Positions 51,738-59,201 of a DNA stretch of 64,000 nt are shown one piece after another (within the stretch, counting starts at the first letter, position 1; each line of letters starts with the position of its first letter). The notes below the pieces were generated by a model. It was not told where the DNA came from. It made no database searches and saw only the letters and a list, made by a program, of their open reading frames with translations. Both the position numbers and the translations under genes were made by a program. This DNA is from Mesorhizobium loti. GTDB lineage: Bacteria > Pseudomonadota > Alphaproteobacteria > Rhizobiales > Rhizobiaceae. The DNA lies in NCBI RefSeq assembly GCF_002858745.1, contig NZ_PJRO01000001.1, positions 62,001 through 126,000 of the forward strand, read 5' to 3'.

Positions 51738-52661
51738 TTGCCCGAGGGACAAGAAACGTTGCCGCTCAATTCCGTTCGGGCCTTTGCCGTGATCGCGCGC
51801 GAGAAGAGTGTGACCCGGGCCGCCGTCGTGCTCGGCATCGCGCAAAGCGCGGTCAGCAGGCATCTCGCCGTGCTTGAGGACTATCTCGGCTCGAAACTCG
51901 TCGAGCGGCGCGGACGCAATTCCGAATTGACCCCGTTCGGCAGGCTTTTCGCAACTGCCGTCAGTGAGCCGCTCGATACGATCTATTTCACGGCGCAGCG
52001 CATGAAGCGCAGGCAAACAGATGTGAACCGCATTCTGGTCAGGACGTCGCTGCCAACCTTCGCCTCAACGCTGCTGATCCCCAACATCCAGGCCTTCTCC
52101 ACCGAAGCCGGCGGCGCGGTGGTCGACGTCGTCACCACGCTCTCCCAACCGACATCCGCTGACAATTTCGATGTGCTGATCACACGCGATCTCGCGTTGG
52201 CGGAGCCATCCGACAGGTGGGTTCTGCTGAACGAGGACCTGGTCTGCGTCGGCTCTCCGCGGCAGGTTGCCGGCAAGGAGATGGATATTGTGACACGCAT
52301 TCCGATCGTCTCGATCACGTCTCGTCCAGATAGCCTTCCGACCTGGCTGAAGGGAATGGACATCGGGCAGCACGACATAAAGTTGGGTGCCAGATACGAC
52401 CACCACTATCTGGCACTTCCAGCGATCGCGCATGGAAAAAGTCTGTTGGTGACTCCGGAGGTGCTTGTGCGCGACCTGATCAAGCAGGGCTTGCTGGAGG
52501 TCGTCAAAGGCACCCGCACGCCGAGTGGCATGCAGTATCACGCCCATGCGGTCGACCGCAGTCAGAATCTCGATCTGGCACGAATGTTCTGCAGGTGGCT
52601 CGTCCGCTTGTGCAGGGAAGACCAGCCCAAAGCGAAGAAGCTTGGGGTCACATCGAAATAA
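51738..52661 (+). CDS. LysR-family regulator of the phosphonate recovery genes
   Basis: The 307-aa protein has an N-terminal winged HTH (REKSVTRAAVVLGIAQSAVS, then HLAVLEDYLGSKLVERRGRN) and a LysR effector domain. The start is probably the TTG at 51738, with AGGAAAG upstream. It precedes the aminotransferase and phosphonopyruvate-hydrolase-like genes on the same strand and is divergent from the importer. In Variovorax a LysR regulator (PalR) likewise accompanies phosphonoalanine catabolism; a similar inducer, phosphonoalanine or its conjugate, is inferred. Confidence 0.85.
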   Translation: MPEGQETLPLNSVRAFAVIAREKSVTRAAVVLGIAQSAVSRHLAVLEDYLGSKLVERRGRNSELTPFGRLFATAVSEPLDTIYFTAQRMKRRQTDVNRILVRTSLPTFASTLLIPNIQAFSTEAGGAVVDVVTTLSQPTSADNFDVLITRDLALAEPSDRWVLLNEDLVCVGSPRQVAGKEMDIVTRIPIVSITSRPDSLPTWLKGMDIGQHDIKLGARYDHHYLALPAIAHGKSLLVTPEVLVRDLIKQGLLEVVKGTRTPSGMQYHAHAVDRSQNLDLARMFCRWLVRLCREDQPKAKKLGVTSK

Positions 52662-52755
52662 TCGATGGGTGGCATGCAGTTGCTAGATAGCCCGAGTTGA
52701 TCGGCGGCAACGAAGTGCGGCAGAGCGGCCTCGAAATGAAATCGAGGCATTCTAA

Positions 52756-53955
52756 GTGACGATCCTTTCACATCGGCTCCAGCTTGTCCGCCCCTCCGAA
52801 ACAAAAGCGATGACAGCACGCGCCGCGGCTTTGAAAACCAGCGGTGTCAATGTCATCGTGCTGAGCCAAGGCGAACCCGATTTTCCGACACCGGCACCAA
52901 TTCGCGACGCTGGCGTGCGTGCCATTGGCGAAGGGCGCACCCGTTACACAGCGGTTGCCGGCGTCGCGCAGTTACGCGAGGCGATCTGCGGCAAGCTGAA
53001 CCGCGATTACGGGTTGAGCTACAACATCGATCAGGTAACCGTCGGCTGCGGCGCCAAGCAGGTCATCTTCAACGCACTCTACGCAAGCCTGGATGCGGGA
53101 GACGAGGCGATCATCCCGGCACCGTGCTGGGTTTCATACCCGGATATGGTGGCATTGGCAGGCGGAACGGCGGTGCTGGCACCGTGCACGCCGGAAAGCG
53201 GTTTCAAGCTCTCGGCCGACACGCTGGCCGCCGCGATAACCGAGCGCACGAAATGGCTGATGCTGAATTCGCCCTGCAATCCGACCGGCGCGGTCTATTC
53301 GGCAGACGACCTCGCCGCTCTGGCACAAGTCCTTCGGGAACACCCACAGGTGCATATTCTATCCGACGATATCTACGAAAAGCTCGTTTACGATGTTCCT
53401 TTCGTCTCGATCCTTTCGGTCGCGCCGGATCTCGTCGAGCGGGTGCTGATCGTGAATGGCGTTTCGAAAGCCAGCGCGATGACTGGCTGGCGCGTGGGGT
53501 ATGCTGCCGGGCCGGCGCACCTGATCAAGGCCATGAACACGATCCAGGGGCAGACCTCATCGCACACGAGTTCGATCTCGCAATATGCCGCGATCGAAGC
53601 GATCGGCGGAGACCAGAATCATGTCGCGGGTTTCGTCGCCGAGTTTCGGCAGCGGCGCGACCTTGCGGTCGGCTTGCTAGCGCGAGCACCGGGCCTCAGT
53701 TGCTTGTTGCCGGAAGGCGCCTTTTACGCCTTTCCCTCATGCGCCGGGCTAATCGGCAAGCGGACGCCGCAAGGCAAGGTCATTGGCAACGACGTCGATT
53801 TCACGGACTACCTTCTCGATCAGTTCGGTGTCGCCGCCGTGCCGGGATCAGCCTTTCTGGCGCCTTCGTTCCTGCGTATTTCCTATGCCTCCTCGCAGAC
53901 AGACCTCGATCTGGCCTGCAAGAGGATAATCTATGCGTGCGAAGCGCTGACGTGA
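52756..53955 (+). CDS. palB: Aminotransferase, probable phosphonoalanine transaminase
   Basis: The 399-aa fold-type I aminotransferase starts at GTG 52756. It has VLSQGEPDFPTP, VGCGAKQVIFNALYASLDAG, LNSPCNPTGAVYS, SDDIYEKLVY and the PLP Lys in NGVSKASAMTGWRVGYAAGP (K238), all typical of aspartate aminotransferase Ib enzymes. It ends 10 bp before the phosphonopyruvate-hydrolase-like gene. In Variovorax the PalB/PalA pair turns phosphonoalanine into phosphonopyruvate and then pyruvate plus phosphate; this pair is the probable equivalent. It differs clearly from the aminotransferase at 39970-41181, consistent with opposite directions. Confidence 0.8.
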   Translation: MTILSHRLQLVRPSETKAMTARAAALKTSGVNVIVLSQGEPDFPTPAPIRDAGVRAIGEGRTRYTAVAGVAQLREAICGKLNRDYGLSYNIDQVTVGCGAKQVIFNALYASLDAGDEAIIPAPCWVSYPDMVALAGGTAVLAPCTPESGFKLSADTLAAAITERTKWLMLNSPCNPTGAVYSADDLAALAQVLREHPQVHILSDDIYEKLVYDVPFVSILSVAPDLVERVLIVNGVSKASAMTGWRVGYAAGPAHLIKAMNTIQGQTSSHTSSISQYAAIEAIGGDQNHVAGFVAEFRQRRDLAVGLLARAPGLSCLLPEGAFYAFPSCAGLIGKRTPQGKVIGNDVDFTDYLLDQFGVAAVPGSAFLAPSFLRISYASSQTDLDLACKRIIYACEALT

Positions 53956-53965
53956 GGACCCAACG

Positions 53966-54838
53966 ATGAGCAAAGCGACAAGTTTACGCCAAGCAATGGC
54001 CGAGAAAGGTCTCCTCCACGTCATGGCCACGCATAGCCCTCTGTCGGCGCTCCTTGCCGAGCAGGCCGGCTTCGACGGACTATGGGCCTCCGGCTTTGAG
54101 CTCTCGGCGCTGTACGGCCTTCCCGACATGAGCCTGATCTCGATGACCCAGCACCTTGAGATGCTGCGAGCCGTGGCAGGCAGAACCTCCCTGCCGATCG
54201 TTGCCGATGTGGACACCGGCTACGGCAACGCGATCAACGTCATTCACACTGTCCGGGAATACGAGAGGGCGGGTGCGAGCGCTGTCGTCATTGAAGACAA
54301 GTCGTTTCCAAAGGTCACCAGCCTTGCGGTGGACGGTCATCATGATCTGGTTCGTGTCGCGGAATTCCAGGGCAAGATCGAAGCCGCGCGTGCCACGCGA
54401 TCGGACCCCGACTTCCTGATTATCGCGCGCACTGAAGCGCTGATAGCAGGCCTCGGCGAAAAGGAAGCTCTGGCGCGCGCACATGCCTATGCGCAGGCAG
54501 GCGCCGACATGATCCTGATCCACTCCAAGAAAAAAGATCCCGGCGAGATCGAGAGTTTCTCAGAAGCCTGGAACGGCGCAGCCCCACTGGTCATTGTGCC
54601 CAATGCCTATCCCGAGCTCAGCTCCGCCCGCATACGCGCGCTCGGCAATATCCGCATGGTCATCTATGGCAACTACGCGATCCGCGCCGCCGCCATGGCC
54701 ATGAAGGAAACGTTCTTGCGCGTCATAGCCGACGACGGCGTTCAGCGAGTCCATCGGGACTTGCTGCCGGTCGAAGATGTTTTCCAGTTGCAGGGAATGG
54801 ACAACGTCCGATCAGACGAGCAACGCTATCTCCGCTAG
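53966..54838 (+). CDS. palA: Phosphonopyruvate hydrolase-like member of the PEP mutase family
   Basis: The 290-aa protein shares the PEP mutase/isocitrate lyase fold (LLHVMATHSPLSALLAEQAG; metal site IVADVDTGYGN) but carries EDKSFPKVTS at 110-119 in place of EDKxxxxxNS. In the known phosphonopyruvate hydrolase of Variovorax the gating-loop Asn of the mutase is also replaced by a Thr, at about this position (here T118). It would hydrolyse phosphonopyruvate to pyruvate and phosphate, ending the salvage route that begins with the adjacent transaminase. Assignment rests on that residue and context. Confidence 0.82.
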   Translation: MSKATSLRQAMAEKGLLHVMATHSPLSALLAEQAGFDGLWASGFELSALYGLPDMSLISMTQHLEMLRAVAGRTSLPIVADVDTGYGNAINVIHTVREYERAGASAVVIEDKSFPKVTSLAVDGHHDLVRVAEFQGKIEAARATRSDPDFLIIARTEALIAGLGEKEALARAHAYAQAGADMILIHSKKKDPGEIESFSEAWNGAAPLVIVPNAYPELSSARIRALGNIRMVIYGNYAIRAAAMAMKETFLRVIADDGVQRVHRDLLPVEDVFQLQGMDNVRSDEQRYLR

Positions 54839-55199
54839 ACTGGTCGTGCCGCAACGACAGAGATCTCAACCAGTGTCCCCGCCGACAGCGTCGCTCCGAT
54901 GCACATGCGCTGAAGCCAATGTCCCGGCTGATCTCCTACCCACCCAAGCCACTCGACATCAAAGCTTTTTTGTCATCGAGGTTGGCCAGCATGACAGTGA
55001 CGGACAGCAAATTCCGACCATCAGTCCCCGACTCCCCCAAGAACGCGGTCTATCTTTGAGAATACGCCAGCGATCTGGCCCCTCAAGTCGAGGCTCTTGT
55101 CGTCAGACGTCGCAACTGCCCACGCAAGGTTGCCAAACCAGAACCGGAGCTTCTGCCGGCGGCGACACCCTTTGATCGATCGATAGTCTCTTTGCTCAT
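54835..55199 (-). pseudogene. RidA/YjgF-family pseudogene with about three frameshifts
   Basis: Reading the minus strand in shifting frames recovers a nearly whole RidA protein: MSKETIDRSKGVAAGRSSGS from 55199; then NLAWAVATSDDKSLDLRGQI and KIDRVLGGVG; then DGRNLLSVTVMLANLDDKKA; then FDVEWLGWVGDQPGHW and RMCIGATLSAGTLVEISVVA, ending at a TAG (54835-54837) within the shared CTAG of the hydrolase stop. At least three single-base indels break it, one at a run of A residues (54965-54971 region). RidA proteins remove reactive enamine/imine by-products of PLP enzymes, which would suit the neighbouring transaminase. Confidence 0.75.
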
Positions 55200-55496
55200 T
55201 TGATTGTATCCTGCCAGCCTTTAACCGATAGCACACTCCCCTGACATCGGACTGATGTCCAACGATCCTTTGTTCGCGTCGTACCCGGTACCCCGACGCC
55301 GCCCGAAAGCCCGAGAAGCTACACCCGATTGAAAGGGCCGATAGACCCACCAAAGGACCATTTTCGGCAATCGTCCGATTTGATTGGGGCCGCCTCAACC
55401 GACAAAACGAAAATAACCAACGCCGGTGGCCGTATGAAGCAATCGGAACCACCTTGGTAGCGAGCCGTTCCTCTCACGCAACGCGAGGATCCAGCC
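55200..55496. other. Non-coding stretch after the RidA remnant
   Basis: These roughly 300 bases lie between the cargo 2 remnant and a small membrane-protein gene. I see no convincing gene, tRNA or repeat in it. It may include the end of the inserted cargo. Confidence 0.4.
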
Positions 55497-55811
55497 ATGG
55501 CCGATACCCCTGATGACAACCCTTCCGAAACCGACAATCAGCCCAATCTCGAAGCTCTTGAGCAGCAGATCGCCTCACTCCGGCGCGAAATCAACAAGCT
55601 CGGACGGACCATTGCCGCCCTCGCCGAAGAGGAGACTGGAATCCAAGTCGAGACCGTTGGCGGCGTTGTCAGAAACAACCCTGGAACTTTCTCCGGAGCC
55701 CTGTTTCTTGGCGCAACGGTGGGAGTAGTGATCGGCTTAGCGCTCGGTCAGCTCAATAGCGACAGCCCCCGCTTGTTGGACAGCTACCTCCCGCGCTCGC
55801 CATTCAATTAG
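55497..55811 (+). CDS. Small protein with a coiled coil and C-terminal membrane helix
   Basis: The 104-aa protein has an acidic N-terminus, a probable coiled coil (PNLEALEQQIASLRREINKL, residues 17-36), and one hydrophobic helix near residue 70 (SGALFLGATVGVVIGLALGQ). The layout recalls ElaB/YqjD-like membrane-anchored proteins, without a clear match. GAGGA precedes the ATG. It stands alone near the integrase; function unknown. Confidence 0.55.
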   Translation: MADTPDDNPSETDNQPNLEALEQQIASLRREINKLGRTIAALAEEETGIQVETVGGVVRNNPGTFSGALFLGATVGVVIGLALGQLNSDSPRLLDSYLPRSPFN

Positions 55812-55961
55812 CAGGTGCGCATCCCAGCTCGCTTGGCATGTTTGTTGGCACCCGCTATTCGCTGCGTGGATCGTAGAAATAACGGCCCCTCTCGGTCCCG
55901 ATGGCCACGCAGGTTGCCACCGCCGACGCGCCCTATCCATTGCAAATGAGGGAAGCCTGCG

Positions 55962-56243
55962 ATGAACTACATTGTCGTAGTCGGCATCACCGAAGATGTG
56001 GCCAGAAACCAAGCAGCGGAGGAGTCCGGCTATGCGCCTTCAACCATTGGCCGCCTGTCACTGGTAATCGACCAGCGCAGCAACAGTCGGCAAGACGCCT
56101 ATGTCTTCGAAACTTCCAATGACGTCGCAAGCCATTCCATGTATGCCAAAGCGAAATTGTTCGACGTCTTTGACTTGAAGAATGGCAACATCAGCGACGG
56201 GCCGATGCTGATGTTTGGCCCGGAAGTCACCGTCGGGGGTTGA
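55962..56243 (+). CDS. Hypothetical 93-aa protein
   Basis: I do not recognise it. The protein starts MNYIVVVGITEDVARNQAAE, is soluble and mixed in character, and ends in FGPEVTVGG. GAGGGA lies about 9 bases upstream of the ATG. It converges on the integrase gene with a 29-bp gap, an accessory position common for ICE hypotheticals. Confidence 0.45.
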   Translation: MNYIVVVGITEDVARNQAAEESGYAPSTIGRLSLVIDQRSNSRQDAYVFETSNDVASHSMYAKAKLFDVFDLKNGNISDGPMLMFGPEVTVGG

Positions 56244-56272
56244 GCGCCCGGACTGTGTGCCCCTCAGCGGCG

Positions 56273-57334
56273 CTATGCTGCGCGGCTGGCCAGTACCGCG
56301 TGGAGAGCTTCTGGCCTCAAATGAGTGTAGCGTTTAAGCATCTTCCAGTCCTTGTGCCCGGTCACCAAGGCAACCTGCTCTATTGTAAATCCGAACTCGA
56401 ACAGGCGGCTGGTGGCTTCGTGACGCAAGTCGTGAAAATGCAGGTCTTCGATACCTAAATCCAGGCAACCACGGCGAAATGCGGAGCCGACCGATTTGGA
56501 GTTGAACGGGAAGATCCGGTCATCATCGTTGCATCGCTTGCTTCGCCGCTCTTCAACGATAGCCCACGCATCGTATCCCGTTGCTGCGAACAAAGGGATG
56601 CGCTGATTGTTGCCCTTCTTGTTCCTTGGATCTTTCCGATCACGGATCAGCAACATTCGCGTGCGCGCTTCCACATCCGACCAACGCGCTTTGCAAATTT
56701 CCTCCTGGCGCATGGCTGTTGCTACCGCGAAACGAATGATCTGCCCTACTGGGGCGATCTGGAGAGGGTTTGACTCGAAATAGGCTATCAACCTGTCGAG
56801 TTCGTCTTGCTCAGGACGCCGATCGCGTTGGTGCCCTTTGCCGACGAGACCAAGCCTCTTGAGGGCGATCCGCGCAAGATCGACGGGCTCTACCTTGACG
56901 GGTAGGCCGTGAACCGCGGCAGCATGAGACAGGATGAGTTTTATCATCCCGATGTCGATGCTGAGCGTCATCGGACCAGCGCCTTGGGCTGCGCGATCAC
57001 GGCCAAAACGAATGATGCGCTCGCGATCGAGCGCCGCCATGTTGCACGTCCCGAGATGCCGTCTGAGCAGCCTGAGATTTGCGGCCTTTGAACGCAAAGG
57101 TGACTTGCCTACATCGCACATGTCGTCGATATGCAGGTCAATGAGGTCGCTGAAGGTCTTGAACCGCGTATTGCGTGACTTGGTCGGCGCCTCACCACGG
57201 TCAACCTGGCGCTCGGCATCGATCGCCCAGCGCCGTGCATCATCCCGCCGCAGGAAGGTCTCGCTGATATAGCGCCCCTTGCGGCGGACTTGGACGCGCC
57301 ACGAACCGGACGAAAGTTTGGTATAAGTGGCCAT
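56273..57334 (-). CDS. int: Tyrosine recombinase, dusA-associated integrase
   Basis: The 353-aa integrase has an N-terminal DNA-binding part (WRVQVRRKGRYISETFLRRD), a SAM-like core-binding domain, and the catalytic domain with R209 (AMRQEEICKARW), H301/R304 (HDLRHEATSRLF), H327 (TGHKDW) and Tyr336 (RYTHL). All catalytic residues are intact. It is transcribed away from dusA, 115 bp from the dusA start, the usual layout for mobile elements that integrate at the dusA 5' end. Confidence 0.9.
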   Translation of the reverse strand: MATYTKLSSGSWRVQVRRKGRYISETFLRRDDARRWAIDAERQVDRGEAPTKSRNTRFKTFSDLIDLHIDDMCDVGKSPLRSKAANLRLLRRHLGTCNMAALDRERIIRFGRDRAAQGAGPMTLSIDIGMIKLILSHAAAVHGLPVKVEPVDLARIALKRLGLVGKGHQRDRRPEQDELDRLIAYFESNPLQIAPVGQIIRFAVATAMRQEEICKARWSDVEARTRMLLIRDRKDPRNKKGNNQRIPLFAATGYDAWAIVEERRSKRCNDDDRIFPFNSKSVGSAFRRGCLDLGIEDLHFHDLRHEATSRLFEFGFTIEQVALVTGHKDWKMLKRYTHLRPEALHAVLASRAA

Positions 57335-57449
57335 CTTTTCGTGTGCGCTCCGTGTGCAGTAAGGGATCGAAACATGGCGAAAAGGGTCGTATTCTCGCGA
57401 AAATCCGCGCGTGGCCGATCGACGCCAACAGATTGATGTTAAACGAAAA

Positions 57450-58442
57450 ATGTATAAAAATCAAGGGCATACAATCGCCGTTGCGCCCATGATGGACTGG
57501 ACGGATCGTCATTGCCGCTTCTTTCATCGCCAGATGACGCAGCGCGCACTGCTCTACACCGAAATGGTCGTGGCGGACGCGGTCATCCATGGCCAGCGCG
57601 ACCGGTTGCTGGGCTTCGATGCGGCCGAACACCCGGTGGCACTGCAACTTGGCGGATCGGACCCGCAAAAGCTTGCCCAGGCGGCGCGCATCGGCGAAGA
57701 TTTCGGCTATGACGAGATCAACCTCAATGTTGGCTGCCCCTCCGACCGCGTCCAGTCCGGAACATTCGGCGCATGCCTTATGAAGACACCAGCGCTTGTC
57801 GCCGACGGCGTCGCGGCGATGAAGGTAGCAGTGACGATACCCGTCACCGTCAAATGCCGCATCGGCGTCGACGACCAGGATCCCGAGCCAGCGCTCGACA
57901 TGTTGGCCGATAGCGTTTTTGCCGCCGGTGCCGACGCTTTGTGGGTGCATGCCCGCAAGGCCTGGCTGGAAGGATTGAGCCCAAAGGAAAACCGGGACAT
58001 CCCGCCGCTCGACTACCAACGGGTCTACCGATTGAAGGCTCGGCTACCGGAGCGCTTCATTGGCATCAACGGCGGCATTCCATCGGTTGCGGATGCCGTT
58101 GGACATCTCGGTCAGGTCGATGGCGCCATGTTGGGGCGCGCCGCCTACCATACTCCCGGCATCCTCACTGCCGTCGACGCGGCCTTGTCAGGCGAGCAAC
58201 CCGGGACCTTTGATTTTGCGTCTCTGATAGACACCATGGCAGCCTATGCGGCGCGCCACATCGAGAATGGCGGTCGCCTTGGCCACGTCACGCGCCACAT
58301 GGTCGGCCTGTTCCATGGCCTGCCGGGCGCACGTCGCTGGCGGCAGATCCTCTCCACCGATGCGACACGCCCAGGCGCGGGTGCAGAGGTGCTGCAGGCC
58401 GCATTCGCGTCAATCGATTTCACCGCCGAGGCCGCCGCCTGA
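57450..58442 (+). CDS. dusA: tRNA-dihydrouridine synthase A
   Basis: The 330-aa flavoenzyme reduces uridines in the tRNA D-loop. Conserved segments are VAPMMDWTDRHCRFFHRQM at the N-terminus, ALQLGGSDPQKLAQAARIGE, and the catalytic Cys in NLNVGCPSDRVQSGTFGACL, then VTVKCRIGVDDQ and INGGIPSVADAVGHL. The coding sequence is intact, so the ICE restores a working 5' end when it inserts. The ATG at 57450 is preferred; a GTG at 57411 is in frame. The first dozen residues may come from the element. Confidence 0.93.
   Translation: MYKNQGHTIAVAPMMDWTDRHCRFFHRQMTQRALLYTEMVVADAVIHGQRDRLLGFDAAEHPVALQLGGSDPQKLAQAARIGEDFGYDEINLNVGCPSDRVQSGTFGACLMKTPALVADGVAAMKVAVTIPVTVKCRIGVDDQDPEPALDMLADSVFAAGADALWVHARKAWLEGLSPKENRDIPPLDYQRVYRLKARLPERFIGINGGIPSVADAVGHLGQVDGAMLGRAAYHTPGILTAVDAALSGEQPGTFDFASLIDTMAAYAARHIENGGRLGHVTRHMVGLFHGLPGARRWRQILSTDATRPGAGAEVLQAAFASIDFTAEAAA
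57480..57510. other. Probable attachment-site core at the dusA 5' end
   Basis: The stretch encoding VAPMMDWTDR is the most conserved part of dusA and the expected recombination core for dusA-specific integrases. Upstream sequence (57420-57475) is AT-rich and unlike the gene, as if brought by the element. The matching repeat at the other end of the ICE is outside the window, so exact limits cannot be set. Confidence 0.5.
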
Positions 58443-58646
58443 GACAGAGGGCATGGTCCTGAAAAGGTGCTGCGGTCTGGTATAGAGCGCAACAGCGACT
58501 TGTATTCAACTCCCCCAGCTCCAAGAGCGCTAATTGGTGTGAACACAGAGCTTTTCTATCATTCTTAATTATGGCGTTAGTTGTAGATTATATCCTAAAA
58601 TTTATACTCACAGATGATACCGGTTCAACATCCAAGGGGGGCCGAC

Positions 58647-59201
58647 ATGAAGGGCATGGTGTTCACCGAACTGCTGGGCTTCGTGGAACAGACCTACGGG
58701 GCGGATGCCGTGGATGACCTTATCGAGGCTTCCGATCTGCCGAGTGGTGGCGCCTATACGGCTGTGGGGACATATGACCACAAGGAAATGCAATCTCTGG
58801 TCACCACGCTGGCTGCGCAAAGCAATACACCGCCAAATGAATTGCTTGGTTTGTTCGGTCAGCACCTGATCCGGCGTTTCAAGGCATCATTCCCTGATTT
58901 TTTCAGGACCGCAGTCACTCTGTTCGATTTCCTCGAAAGCATCGACAGTCATATCCATGTCGAGGTGCGCAAACTCTATCCCGATGCCGAACTGCCGGAA
59001 TTTCGAGCTGAACGCCTTGGAAATGGGACGATGCATCTCGATTACCACAGCAAACGCCCCTTCGAGGCGCTTGCCTCGGGTCTCATTCTCGGCGCAGCCC
59101 AGCTCTATGGCGAACCCGTGCTGATAGAAAGAAGCCCGCACGAAACCGATGGTGAGAAATTTGTCCGGTTCTCGATTCAGAAGACAGGCGCAATAGCCTA
59201 G
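58647..59201 (+). CDS. H-NOX (heme-nitric oxide/oxygen binding) sensor
   Basis: The 184-aa HNOB protein has the proximal heme ligand region SHIHVEVRKLYPDAELPEF (probable ligand H104) and the heme-propionate motif YxSxR as LDYHSKRPF (Y133, S135, R137). H-NOX proteins bind NO and control a partner enzyme. GGGGGG before the ATG at 58647 decides the start. The stop is directly followed by the GGDEF-EAL gene (no gap), the usual partner in proteobacteria. Confidence 0.93.
   Translation: MKGMVFTELLGFVEQTYGADAVDDLIEASDLPSGGAYTAVGTYDHKEMQSLVTTLAAQSNTPPNELLGLFGQHLIRRFKASFPDFFRTAVTLFDFLESIDSHIHVEVRKLYPDAELPEFRAERLGNGTMHLDYHSKRPFEALASGLILGAAQLYGEPVLIERSPHETDGEKFVRFSIQKTGAIA

Larger units (their letters stand above)
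1..57480. mobile_element. Integrative and conjugative element (one end), inserted at dusA
   Basis: The segment carries a complete mating-pair-formation set (TrbB to TrbL plus TrbI), a coupling protein, a relaxase, an excisionase-like HTH protein, an FseA-like activator and a tyrosine integrase next to the 5' end of dusA. Together these define an ICE of the kind known in Mesorhizobium. Only the integrase/dusA end is in the window, so the left boundary is simply the window edge. The right boundary is placed at the conserved start of the dusA coding sequence and is approximate. Cargo interrupts the backbone at about 3600-13700 and 30700-55200. Insertion at dusA is a known habit of one integrase family; applying it here is inference from position. 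Confidence 0.85.

Noticed and set aside
53966..54838. Calling the second PEP-mutase-family gene another phosphonomutase
   Set aside because: The signature reads EDKxxxxxTS rather than EDKxxxxxNS and the gene lies with a catabolic-type aminotransferase and LysR gene, so hydrolase is the better call.
55200..55496. A minus-strand frame (55021-55452) as a separate gene
   Set aside because: Its last third is one frame segment of the RidA pseudogene and the rest has no protein character.
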